NCBI GenBank assembly: GCA_003427395.1
Contig: BFEA01000341.1
Span: 1,238,300 to 1,265,722 of the forward strand
Direction of reading: 5' to 3'
Length of the DNA stretch: 27,423 nt
Source: Chara braunii
Taxonomy: Eukaryota; Streptophyta; Charophyceae; Charales; Characeae
The notes beneath the pieces are model-generated. The model was given only the letters and a program-made list of their open reading frames with translations, made no database searches and was not told where the DNA came from. How positions within the stretch are numbered: the first letter of the stretch is position 1; the number at the start of each line of letters is the position of its first letter. The translations under genes and the position numbers were made by a program. This document shows positions 17,922 through 27,423 of the stretch, in pieces.

Positions 17922-19195
17922 GAGGGGATCCATACACACATTTTTTCGGAGGCATGCCATGATAATCTCGGCTTGAACAAGGAAGGTTAATTAGATTAGC
18001 CCATCTCTCGTATGTGTATGCATCAGACAATCTGTGCAGGTTTTTCATGAAAACAGCAAACTATGGTGGGTGCGAGACTTCACGTTTTTTAACATCAAGG
18101 AGTGGCAGTCGGGCATAAAACCAAAGAAGCATGAAAAACATTACTCGTAAGGACGACTAGTATGCAGAAAGAGGGGGGCAAAATAAATAACAGGATCGAA
18201 GCGGAAGACTAAAGGTGGAGGGGAAACTAGATGGATAGTTACGACGAGATGGTAATAATAATAAACCGCTTTTTACGGAGTCGTTCCAAGTTTCAAACTA
18301 AAAGTGCGCCAAGCAATATTCAGCATAGAAGCAGATAAACGGAGAGAGAGCACGAGTAAGTGGGGGAAGGAGATTGTCCAAACTTTCGGTGCTTGGCTTT
18401 GAAAAAACAGGGGGTAGCATATCGAGCTTTGGCCAACGTTGACTGTTACCACTTTTCGAGGGCAAGATACAACACCACTGAGTCTTTTCTTACTAGTAAA
18501 TGAGAGGCCGATGTGATTTCAAGCATTACAATTCAGGCAAGGAGGAGTTTCATACATGGATTCCCCCGGAGGTTTGTCATGCATTCGTGGCTAAATAAGC
18601 AGGGGTCACCAAACTGTGCTAGTTTTTGTGTGCGTGTATCAGAAGATTTGTGCAGATTCCTCCCGAAGGCAGCAAACCATGGTAGGCACACAATCTTCAT
18701 GTATTCATATCAAGGAGTGATACTCGAGCATTCTATCAATAAAAAAGCACAAAAAGGTATCGTTCAGGAGGAGGGTCATTTAGAGGTAGAATGAGTAATA
18801 GGATAGGGGTGGAAAAAACAGCATTGGAAAGGAAACCGAATGGTGGTAGAAAATTTAATAGACCAGTCATGCGAAATGTTGACAGTTTCAAAACATCGAA
18901 TACCAAAACTTGAAAGTGGAGGTATTGTGTCAAGAAGCATCTATTATGGAAGTAAATAAACGAGATTGTTGAGTACGAAATGAGGGCCGGAAAGAAATAT
19001 AGTGAGGGGGAGATAATCCAAAACCCTAATATGGTCAAACTAAGTCACATGGTTTTTCAGTAATCGAAGGTAGCAAACAAAACTCCGGCCAAAGTTGGTT
19101 GTTACTAAGCAAGACACAATACTATTGAATCCTTTCTTACAAATGAACGGAAGGCCTATTCTACTGTATTCAAATATCACAGTGAAGAATTCGTT
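17922..19195. repeat. Diverged ~620-bp tandem duplication
   Basis: Unit 1 (about 17922-18541) and unit 2 (about 18542-19195) share ordered anchors: CATACA then CGGAGG (17931, 18551), ATCAAGGAGTG (18094, 18709), and GGCCAA(C/A)GTTG (18431, 19087). Offsets of 615-656 bp show indels between the copies. Neither copy keeps an ORF in common with the other, so it appears non-coding or long decayed. Confidence 0.75.
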
Positions 19196-20849
19196 GCGGT
19201 TGTCGAAGTTCGATGTGTCCCTTACTGATTTCTACAAAAAAAAAAGCCAAAATACAGTATTGCTAAATTCGTCTAGAGACTATCCTATTTATGTGGGGTC
19301 GAGGAAAGGGTGGGGTAGGGTTAACTTTATGACAATTCTATCCACGAAAATCAATGATGTAAAATCTAGAATAATTTCTACATTGTCTTAGACCTACCGA
19401 AGGGGTTCAAGGGGGTGCAGATGATGCCAACAACGTTGCAACTACTCTAGCATGCTTCATCTAGCAGAACATTCATGTGAGATAAGTTACGAAGTACAAG
19501 ATCCATACAACGATTCCTATTTGTAGATCGTGATTGGACAAGCGCGGTTGCTGAAGGTAATTCATCGTACACAGAGATGGAGGTCCGCCAGGTAACCCGT
19601 AGCCAGAGCAGTCTTCAAATGAAGTGACAACGCTTGATCATGAACAATCATATAAACAAACAGGAGAGGCTTGACGAAGGAACTCCCAACAGGTAGGCTT
19701 CAGAAGAGACAGGAAGCATGTCGCAAAGGTCGATGCAGGGAGGGTGTGGCCAGCCCCTAAAACGTTTTTCGCCGAATCGTTACTCATTCAGCTCATCAGA
19801 GGGAATCAAAGCCTGCATTACACAACACAATAACTGCGACACATCCATTCCATTCCACCAATCTTCCCTCATGCAAATGGCGGGTGAGTAATGGGTAAGG
19901 GATTTATACCGGTTCCTCGTCACTCTGTGATTCCACGAGGTCGCAGTACAATATCCCCTCCAAGTCAAGTGTCGCCATAGCCAAGCAAGCAGGGAGTCCA
20001 CGCAAGCCTCAACAGTCGCACAGAACAGATGCATACACGAAAGGATGATGCAAATGATGGAAGTACCACTCAAGATATAGTAGGATTGGAAGGGGGAGCT
20101 ATGCGTAGAGGGACCGCGGGCCGCAGATGTTCGCATGGCCAGGAGCTTCAGAGGGGCCGTTGGTGGATGCCTCCGCACAAGTACCGGTCCAGACAAGGTT
20201 CCGCTGAGTCAGTGCTCTGTGTCGGGGGGTGCTTGCGCTGTTTGCATGTCAGTCTTATGAGACCGCCAGTAGGGGCGTCATTTTTTGGCACGGTGGCTAT
20301 CCGGGTACTTTTCTCAGGCGGCTATGACAAACCTGTCATTCCCAATGGTTCTTGGAGAGTCCTGTGGTCTATATAGGCGGTCAGGTGGATCGAAAAAGGG
20401 CAGTCATGCCAGCTACTTAGTTCCCTCCGGGTGAATTCGTCGATAGGCCGGTCAACAGATCGATACCCGTAGAGGTCTGCGTAGTGCTGTACTTGTCATC
20501 TCACTTATGTCAGTTCGCGGGTTCAATTCCCCAGTGGTGTCAGGGGGTGGGCAGGAACCATATTTCAAGGGCCCATGATAGTTACCGGGTCATAGTTCCC
20601 ATGCCCCATTTTGAAGCATTGAATTGCAGTCCCATCTTCGAAGGGGTGGACGGGGGTGGGTTTGGGGACAGGTCTGCGCCACCATACGTTTTCTCTCGGG
20701 TTCAGGGCAAATCAAACTGATCGTAGGTTTTGTAACCATGGTCTGTATATTTATATATGAAACTCCGACGAAACAGTTTATCACAGCCCCTCGTTTGTTG
20801 TCCTCTTCTCCCTCTCTGCCTACGGTTTACCGGGCAGTTCTATTTGACG
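19196..20849. other. No recognisable gene
   Basis: Only unassigned frames: 19095-19391 plus (98 codons, overlapping the tandem repeat) and 19780-20196 minus (138 codons, no domain seen). An isolated B-box-like GGGTTCAATTCC near 20519 lacks an A box. No repeats or RNA genes were recognised. Confidence 0.35.
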
Positions 20850-20968
20850 ATATATATACATATGTGTGCGTGTATATGTATCCATATATGTATGTATATA
20901 TATACATATATATGTGTGTGTATATATATATGTGTGTGTGTGTGCATATATGCATATATATATGTGTG

Positions 20969-21017
<49 letters not shown>
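20850..21017. repeat. Compound microsatellite (TATATG/TG)n then (GA)n
   Basis: About 150 bases of alternating TA/TG purine-pyrimidine steps ending in (TG)n, followed by (GA)n at 21000-21017. Confidence 0.95.
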
Positions 21018-21201
21018 TGAGGGGAGGGTTAGGAGGAGGCGTGTGGGGAGGGGATTAAAGGGATGCTACAACCATGGCTGCATCGCCCATCATATCTATT
21101 TTTGCGAGCGAAGCTGCAACAGGTCGTCGAGTTATTTTTTAGTTGCCTTATGGGTTCGAGTCATACGCTTTTGGGATATGGTTTAGCATAGATTTTGGGA
21201 C

Positions 21202-21332
21202 CATACTTTCATAAGGGAGGTGCTCCTGAATTTTTTACTAAAGCTAAAAAGTTAGTTTACGCGTGAATTCTTTTAATTTTCGTTTGATCTTATAGAAATT
21301 ATGGGGCATACTTCCTTAGGGGCGGTGCTGCC
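21202..21332. repeat. Second pair of the dispersed palindromic-core motif
   Basis: Words at 21202-21226 and 21307-21332 (CATACTTCCTTAGGGGCGG followed by TGCTGCC in the latter) match the pair at 14467-14611. The surrounding AAATTATGG and AAATTT(A/C)...AAAG context of the second member is also shared. Confidence 0.55.
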
Positions 21333-23670
21333 AAAAATTTCCTAAAGCCGGATGGATAGGGACCGATCTCCTTAGCAGTTAGGCTGCGAGGTAGGGATTA
21401 AATCTCAAGTTGAGATTGAAATGATATCCGCGTTCATTCGATGGTGCAGGACTTCTTAGTTGTGGGTGTTAACAAGACACTCTACGCGAATCGCAAGATC
21501 TTCTTCTATTGCTATCGATTAATAGCAGGTCGGTTTGTGATTCGACCTATGCCTACGCCTGTATCTCAACCTGAAACCCTAACGGAATGGTTGACGTTCT
21601 TTCTTTACACGTTCTTACGCAGGTTCTTTCAATGGCCATTCAAAGAGGCTGAGTGCTTTTTTTGGGAAGGGTGCACAAGGGCTCGGGTGCATGTGTTAAG
21701 GGGGAAAGGTGAGTTGCTGGAAATGGTGAGGTTGACCTCCTTCAGTGTGTCAATTTGTGAACTGGCTTGAATGTGTGCCTGCAAGTATGTTTGTCAAAGC
21801 TTGATGGATGAGTAAGCCATGAGTGTTTGTGAGAGATGGTCTCCCCTGGTTCCTCACGCAAACCTCTCCTTTCCTCTAAATAATATGTTGCATATACGTT
21901 CCCGTACCCCTTATTTGTTCGAGTAGGTGTGGTTGATGCAAAGCGCAAGCCGGCCACAATTTGACTCAATTTTTAGTTTGGACGATGCTAGTCACTCGTA
22001 GTAAGTCACGTTTAGCCTGACATCTTAGTGGGGGCTACCTACCAAGATGTGAGAAGGGCATAACGGGAGATGCTTATTAATTTGTTTGTCGGACGTTGGG
22101 TCATGGACCGGAATTCGAGGTCCTTGTCCAGCACATAGGATCATCCCCTATGCATCAGACATCCGGTCCTCGCCTACCACTACGCTCCTCCTAAAGGCGA
22201 GGGCCGCCGTGGAGGCAGAATGACTTATCCTTCAGCCGTTCTTTGTTGTGAGAGGAGATTCCCTCACGACACTTCATGGTTGACATTTGTGTGTCGTACG
22301 CGACCCTGAAATCCACGATGAGTCTCGTGATTGTGGGTAACGCATGAAGTGTTGCCATAATAGTCGATTGCGTGAGCACACATGATTGAATGTTGTGGCC
22401 TCTTTCTCGTATGTTTCTTTTATGTCTTTAGCACAAGCCACATTTTGTCGTTCGCGCGGGGTCCGAGTTATGGGTCGAAACCCTTGCAAAGGGACTCGGC
22501 TCATATGCAGAGTCTTCAACTTAAATGTTATTTGCGGCTGTGTGTGTGTTACACGTGGTTAAGTTGAGAGTCGTAGGCGACCGACGTAGGGCCGCTCGTG
22601 GGAGATCAGCGCCCCATGTGGCGGTTCGCTTACGGTTCAATTTAGGCGTTGGCCGCGCGTGCCCCCTATGCTACAACATACAAGAAACGCCCTTGGCTGA
22701 GCCGCCTTTGCGATTGCATGTAAAAGCTTTTGCATGTGGTTCAGTAGCTCGGCGGGGATATGCCCATCGAAGGGATGGTGACAGCTCCCGTAGGTGGAGG
22801 TAAGTTGTACCTCGCGGGGCCCTATCTCGTCGTAGGGGCTCGATGGAGGTATCGCTGGCGCACTCGGCCGAAGCGGCACTGCTGCTTCATTGCATGCGTC
22901 CCAAAAAGTTCCTGCCAATCCTGCGTGTTGCGGCTGGGAGGGTCCCTCAGCGGACCGATGCGCTTGACAACGCTCACCCCTGCGCCCCCCTCACCCCGCA
23001 GACCTGAGAATAGCAGGGCCCTTGGCACTAAGGGATAAAATTTCGGAATTGCCATTGGACTTGTTACGAATTCCAAAACTGCCCTCGTTCAATGGCAGGC
23101 TGGCTGTGCAGGATGCAGGATGCATAGGTCATCACTGCGAGTCATCTCACTTCTTGAAAGTATGGCGTAGCATTCCGGGTTGTCACAGGTGAAGTTACCT
23201 TTTCTTCCTTTCAAAGGGGGAAAGGATACTTTCTGATATTGTTCCCAGCTCAGTGGAGTTGCGGTCTCGCTCAACAATCCAATTTGGGCTGATCTTGTTT
23301 CGCGCGTATCCGCATGAAGTGAAAATTTGGATGCATTGATGGCTGTCTTCAAGTAATGAGTTCTGATTCTAAGGATTTAGGTACATTGAGGAGGAAGATG
23401 GGCTCACGACTAACCTTTGCTATCCCAGACTCAGAGGAGAAAACGGACCTTAGGCTAGAAAAGTTGCTATGATGCAGACTCAGGGAAAACTCAATGAACA
23501 GTGATTCAGAAGACTCAGGGACTCAGCGGACCCTATGGATTGGGGAACAGAGTGAGGTGATACAAGCAGGTCCAGCAGCTGCATACAACCAGACCAGGAA
23601 CAGCAGAAACCGCTCAGAACAGCCAAGAAGAGACTCCACGAACTCGAACCACCAGTCCGACTACCCTTGT
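21333..23670. other. No recognisable gene
   Basis: Unassigned. A 109-codon plus frame (21441-21770) and a 38-codon plus frame starting ATG 23356 (acidic/basic mix, MSSDSKDLGTLRRKM...) could be fragments of coding sequence, but no family is recognisable. A strong donor-like GGAG|GTAAGT lies on the plus strand near 22799. No repeats of note. Confidence 0.35.
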
Positions 23671-23716
23671 ACTGTAGATTTGTTTTTAGGGCAAGTACCG
23701 TGGCAAAATCTACAGT
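23671..23716. repeat. Hairpin ACTGTAGATTT/AAATCTACAGT
   Basis: Perfect 11-bp arms at 23671-23681 and 23706-23716 around a 24-base loop. No U-run terminator feature follows. Confidence 0.75.
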
Positions 23717-23847
23717 GATCCTGCATGGCGCAGGTTCATGGGAAAAGGTTGGTGGGCCCAAAAGAAACCTTGGAAAACAAAATCGTGAGAAAAACAAAAA
23801 ACAAAAAAACAAGAAGAAGAAACACGGCGGTCATAACACCCGCAGAT

Positions 23848-24100
23848 GCCCTGCCTCGCTGGCAGGGCACAATCTTACAAAGAAAAGAACCAAAAAAGAA
23901 AAAAAAACATGAAAACGAGGACAGATTTGGACGTAATAGAGGTCAGATCCTTTTTGGAAAGTACTAGTCTGAGTGTGCCCTGAGTGGGGGCATTCCCGAG
24001 AAGGTCACATCTGGAGGAAAGAAACAAAAGAACGTAAAAAAACAAAGAAGAGAGATTTGCCCCTGACAGCGGTCAGATAAGTATGTACTCAGTGAGGGTG
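23848..24100. repeat. Copy of a dispersed repeat with GCCCTGCC hairpin
   Basis: Begins with the hairpin GCCCTGCC-TCGCT-GGCAGGGC (23848-23868), then an A-rich stretch, then AAAGTACTAGTCTGAGTGTG and CCCTGAGTGGGGGCATTCCC. A further fragment (GTATGTACTCAGTGAGGG) lies at about 24080. The order matches the array at 25697-25980. Confidence 0.65.
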
Positions 24101-24109
24101 TTCGCAGCC

Positions 24110-25696
24110 CGTAGGCTCCTCTATATCTCGTCGTTTGGACGTACGAACGAAAGGTCGTTGTGCAGCTACCGGTCGGCCTTTGGGTGGGAGGGTAGTTGCG
24201 AGGGTGGACGAAGTCGAAGAGGCCTCAAAAGCAGGTTGGGATGTGGTCGTCGTAAAAAAAACGAGGGCGTGGTCCCTTTTTTTTTCGTTCCAATGCCCCA
24301 ACCGGTCTATCAAATAGTTGGGGTCTGGGGGGGCGATGTTGAAATTGTGTGTGTTTTCGGTGCATGTGGTTGGCCAATTTTTTCTCTTTTTCTTTTTTTT
24401 TTGTGTAACTGTAACTGTTTATATATGTTCATGGGCCGATTCTGCACGATTCTGCACAGATTGTGTAAAATCGTCGGCCCATCTTTCACGCCCGAAGAGG
24501 AATTGGGGTGATAGCCTGAATCTGCCTGATTGTCGATTTATCCATGGGCGTTCAGGCGTGTGTACGAGCTGTGGTAGAAAACTGGTTGGGAAAAAAAAAA
24601 ACGTTTTTTTCCCCCCTTCGTTTTGTCGCTTTTTTTTTTGGACTTCGCTTTACAAAACGGTCAGTAAGAACGGAGGTGTCTGCTCCAGAGAGTGCCCGGA
24701 TGACCGTGAAACGGTAAGCTGGAGGAAAAAGGCTTTTTTCCATGTTCACATCGCCATTCTGTGTGATGCACATGACTGCCTTTCGGACTGTGTGCAGACA
24801 TAGACGAGCGGGAAAATAAAAACGGAAAACATTGAACAGGCAAGTCGGAAAAGGCTGCAGTGGTCCGCTGAGAGGCGGAGGACATTGGGATGGGACAGTG
24901 CTACCATCTAAGGAGCTGGGAGGAGGGAAGCATTGAGTACTCCAGTGAGGGGTGGAAGGTTTTGTTCTCACGGCTACTCACTGCGCGTGCGACTGCATTG
25001 CCATCCTGATGAGACACATTGTCACATTGCCACTACGTGCTCGACGGCGGTTATGGGTTGAGTTGACAGCAGGATTGCAGAGGTGACAGCGGTGAGGTGA
25101 GGGTTGTGACAGCGGGATTGCAATGAGTTCTCACGAGACTGCATTGCCATCGTGGTGAGACACTTCGCCGTTGTGTGGTGTGGTGAGAGAAGTGAGAACC
25201 CCATAGGCTGCAGGCTGATCTCGCACGAGGAGGATGGAGGGGAGCAAAGGTGGGCCGGGCTGGTTGTTGTAGAGACAAGGATATGGTGCAAACAGTTTTA
25301 CGGTTTACGGTTAGGGCTTCCCCGAGAGACTCATAGAAACACCTGGACAATTGGATGTCCTGACAATTACATATGGGATTGTCGCCCGCCCCTGTCCTCT
25401 CCTCGTTTCTCCTGCCGCGCCCCTGTTTCCACTATGATCCCTCCTCGCTCCCAATGGCTCAGGCCTATCACCCCTCCGCCCTCAACGACTGGCTTCGACC
25501 AAAGAGCAATTCTGGGCACCACAACTACATAGCCACCCCACCTGATGCCGCACCCACGCCATGTATTTTGCCCTCCCCTCTTCTACTGGTGCAAACTGCA
25601 AAAAAACACACGCTTCCACCGCCGACTGCGCCTTCCCTGTTTCCATGTTCTTGGGCCGGCTACGGGCTGCGGGCCCGCGACCTCGCGGTATTTCAG
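24110..25696. other. No confirmed gene; region between the two hairpin-repeat arrays
   Basis: Contains an A/T palindrome GGGA11CGT7CCC at 24588-24613 and a local duplication of GACTGCATTGCCATC (24991 and 25137). A plus frame with MAQAYHPSALNDWLRP (about 25454 onward) is the most protein-like tract, but it has no family match and a weak start context. I make no gene call. Confidence 0.35.
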
Positions 25697-25980
25697 TTTC
25701 CCAAGAACATACTCCCGGCCCTGCCTTGCTGGCAGGGAACTAAGAAAAGAAGGAAAAAAAACCACCACCACCAATATTTGGCCTTTATAGTGGTATGTAC
25801 TCAGTGAGGGCATTTCCCAAGAACATACTGCCCGCCCTGCCTTGCTGGCAGGGGACTAAGAGAAAAAGAAGAAAAAAAAACCACCGCCATCAAGATTTGG
25901 CCCTAATAATGGTCAGGTACATTATGAAAAAGTACTATTGTGAGTATGCCCTCAGTGAGGGCCTTCCACGACATCATTTA
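25697..25980. repeat. Tandem array of the GCCCTGCC-hairpin repeat, 116-bp unit
   Basis: Unit 1 starts at 25697 and unit 2 at 25813 (TTTCCCAAGAACATACT). Hairpins GCCCTGCC-TTGCT-GGCAGGG lie at 25718-25737 and 25834-25853. Each unit continues with an A-rich stretch, CCACC(A/G)CCA, ATTTGGCC and TCAGTGAGGGC. A partial third unit ends near 25975. Homologous to 23848-24100. Confidence 0.8.
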
Positions 25981-26359
25981 TCTGGATGTAGGTAGTGGTA
26001 TTTTTCCACTATTTTACGTCACTCTCTGGCCAAAATGTACGGAGCAAAATTCAAACTCGGAACTAGAGCTCAAGTATTCAAGATCACGGGGAAGGGATCT
26101 GGGTAGACCAGTTACTGGAAGTTTTTGGGGAAAATCTATGTGGGGAACCTTTTGGGTTTGGGATGGCCGAAACAATTCCGTATTGATACTGCTTTTTAAC
26201 TAGGCTGGGCCACCGCCCGGCCGGGCGTACCCCAGCCGGTTGGGCCTGGGGGGGTCCGGCCGGCGAAACCGGGTGACGCAAAAACACAGCACCGAATTTT
26301 TTATTTTTTATTTGAAGGCGGGTTGTGCTGCGCTACCCTAGAGGACCCCGAATCTGCGA
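25981..26359. other. No recognisable gene; GC-rich self-complementary patch
   Basis: Positions 26200-26270 are rich in CCGG/GGCC words (for example CCGCCCGGCCGGGCG) and could fold, but no boundary or element type can be assigned. Confidence 0.35.
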
Positions 26360-26476
26360 TAAAAAGTGAACTTACAGGGGGTTGAGGGGGGGGGTGCTGG
26401 GGGAGGGATGTCAACGGGGGGTCTGGGGGATGTCAGTGCTCGTATGTCACAGACCTTGCAGGTGTGTGTGGAAGAA

Positions 26477-26511
<35 letters not shown>

Positions 26512-27022
26512 AGTGAAGGAAGAGGAGGAGGAGGAGGAGAAGAAGAAGAAAATGGGAGGGGGGTGAGAAAGGGTGGGCGAGAAGAAGAAGATGAAGGTCG
26601 AAGATGGGCGGGGGGTGAGAAAGGGTGGGTGAGAAAGGATGGAGGGCAGGGGGTGAGAAAGGGTGGGCGAGAAGAAGAAGAAGAAGAAGAAGGTGGGTGG
26701 TGGAGGAGACGCGGCCCCACGGGCGTCTGCAGGAGGCAGAGACAAAAAAAAAAAACAAAAAAAAATGGAAATGATGGTCCGTGATGGTGGGCAGGGGGGG
26801 CAAGAAGCAGAAGAAACCAAGGATAGAGGAGGAGGAGGAGAAAAAGAAGAAGAAGAAGCGAAGGAGGAGGAGGAGGAGGAGGAGGAGGAGGAGGAGAAAA
26901 AGAAGAAGAAGACGGGTGGAGGATGGTGGGCAGGGGGTCATGAGACACTGGCAGAGAAGAAGAAGAAGAAGAAGAAGAAGAAAAAGATGCGACGAAGAAG
27001 GAGAAGAGCAAGAAGAAGAAGA

Positions 27023-27025
<3 letters not shown>
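26360..27025. repeat. Purine-rich strand: (GAA)n, (GAG)n and GGGGTGAGAAAGGGTGGG units
   Basis: About 660 bases in which the plus strand is overwhelmingly A/G. It contains several GAA and GAG arrays and at least three copies of a GGGGTGAGAAAGGGTGGG-type unit followed by CGAGAAGAAG (about 26557, 26610 and 26650). Frames through it are low-complexity Glu/Arg/Lys or Ser/Leu/Phe tracts, so no gene is called. Confidence 0.9.
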
Positions 27026-27068
<43 letters not shown>

Positions 27069-27080
27069 CTACTACTACTA
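27026..27080. repeat. (TC)n then (CTA)n microsatellite
   Basis: TC repeat at 27026-27065 followed by five CTA units, ending the purine-rich block with a switch of strand bias. Confidence 0.95.
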
Positions 27081-27238
27081 ACCCGCTTACCTTGGCGCGA
27101 CAGCGCGATGGCGGCTGTCGGCGGGCTTGGCGGCGTTGGCGGGCGTTGGCGGAGCTCCTGTCGAAGCGAGGCGTCGGGCGAAGTGCGGCGTTGGGCGGGA
27201 GGTCACGGGGGAGGGGACGAGGGCCGCGGTGGTTCCTG
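27081..27238. other. GC-rich spacer, no gene
   Basis: Dominated by GGCG(T/C)TGG words. A minus-strand donor-like CCAAG|GTAAGC lies near 27087. No gene recognised. Confidence 0.3.
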
Positions 27239-27334
27239 CCCGATTTCATGAATTCGAAATCACGGCCCATCTGGGCTATCAATCCAGGAGATCGACGGCG
27301 TAGATGGGCCCCGATTTCGAATTCTCGAAATCGG
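27239..27334. repeat. Long inverted repeat, ~33-bp arms
   Basis: Arms at 27239-27272 and 27302-27334 pair with a few mismatches, including GGCCCATCT/AGATGGGCC next to a 29-base loop. The right arm itself contains the palindrome GATTTCGA-ATTC-TCGAAATC. Could be a MITE-like foldback, a transposon end or a hairpin RNA source. Confidence 0.8.
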
Positions 27335-27423
27335 GCCTACCGGCCCTTTTTTCTTAAGTGTGTTGGCCTAGACGGCCTCCTTTGGGGGGAAGAAGCCCCC
27401 CCGCGTCGAAAACGACCGAACCG

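Noticed and set aside
18736-19038. 100-codon hydrophobic minus-strand frame as a membrane protein
   Set aside because: It lies inside the AT-rich tandem duplication and the other copy does not keep the frame; hydrophobicity follows from T-rich codons.
20511-20545. tRNA gene suggested by GGGTTCAATTCC
   Set aside because: The T stem pairs only partly, no A box lies at the right distance, and the acceptor ends do not pair.
22466-22505. Nested hairpin CCGAGT...ACTCGG with GGGT/ACCC inside
   Set aside because: Arms are short (6 and 4 bp); this level of pairing is expected by chance in a window of this size.
25298-25318. Interstitial telomere repeat (TTTACGGTTAGGG)
   Set aside because: Only one or two imperfect units, not a tandem array.
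26338-27282. Several 100-190-codon frames on both strands
   Set aside because: They are Ser/Leu/Phe/Pro or Glu/Arg/Lys low-complexity translations of GAA/GAG arrays, with no domain.

Overview
The window looks like intergenic nuclear DNA from a large, repeat-rich eukaryotic genome, most likely of the green-plant lineage. The grounds are a chromovirus-type Ty3/Gypsy retrotransposon, a second LTR followed by a primer-binding site for plant-type initiator-Met tRNA, a hAT-like element with an 8-bp target duplication, abundant (GA/TC)n, (AAT)n and (ATTG)n microsatellites, and scaffold gaps (one of 864 N, two single N). A charophyte such as Chara would fit, but that is a guess from general character. 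No bacterial features, CRISPR arrays or rRNA genes are visible.

Layout. Positions 1-6024 hold most of one Ty3/Gypsy element on the plus strand: a leader, gag with a CCHC knuckle, protease, reverse transcriptase, RNase H, integrase and a chromodomain-like tail. A polypurine tract and the start of a putative 3' LTR follow at about 5946-5960. The element is dead: several stops and frameshifts, and acidic catalytic residues replaced by Tyr in both the protease and RNase H. One further frame break, at 1404-1508, is an assembly artefact around a single N. Positions 6061-8091 show no recognisable gene. Positions 8092-8957 are a neat 850-bp non-autonomous hAT-like transposon with 11-bp inverted ends and a perfect 8-bp target duplication. 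Positions 9449-10697 carry four diverged copies of a roughly 90-bp module, about 356-427 bp apart, that resembles a repeated exon edge on the minus strand. A 38-bp x3 tandem repeat follows. Positions 12163-12740 look like a 5' LTR with its primer-binding site, but without a recognisable interior.

From 13.1 to 16.7 kb the sequence is a mosaic of tandem repeats. These include a 157-bp duplicated hairpin unit whose stem shows a compensatory base change, a C-rich minisatellite and the large gap. From 17.0 to 19.2 kb the base composition becomes AT-richer. This part holds the only convincing intact gene, a 150-aa minus-strand ORF with a predicted C-terminal membrane anchor and a good start context, beside a diverged ~620-bp tandem duplication. 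The remainder (19.2-27.4 kb) is mainly unassigned DNA. It contains two homologous arrays built around a GC hairpin (23.8-24.1 and 25.7-26.0 kb), a purine-only-like strand (26.4-27.0 kb) and a 33-bp-arm inverted repeat near the right end.

No working multi-gene system can be supported here. The observations most worth following are the hAT-like element, the covarying hairpin duplication, the repeated exon-like module and the orphan tail-anchored protein.
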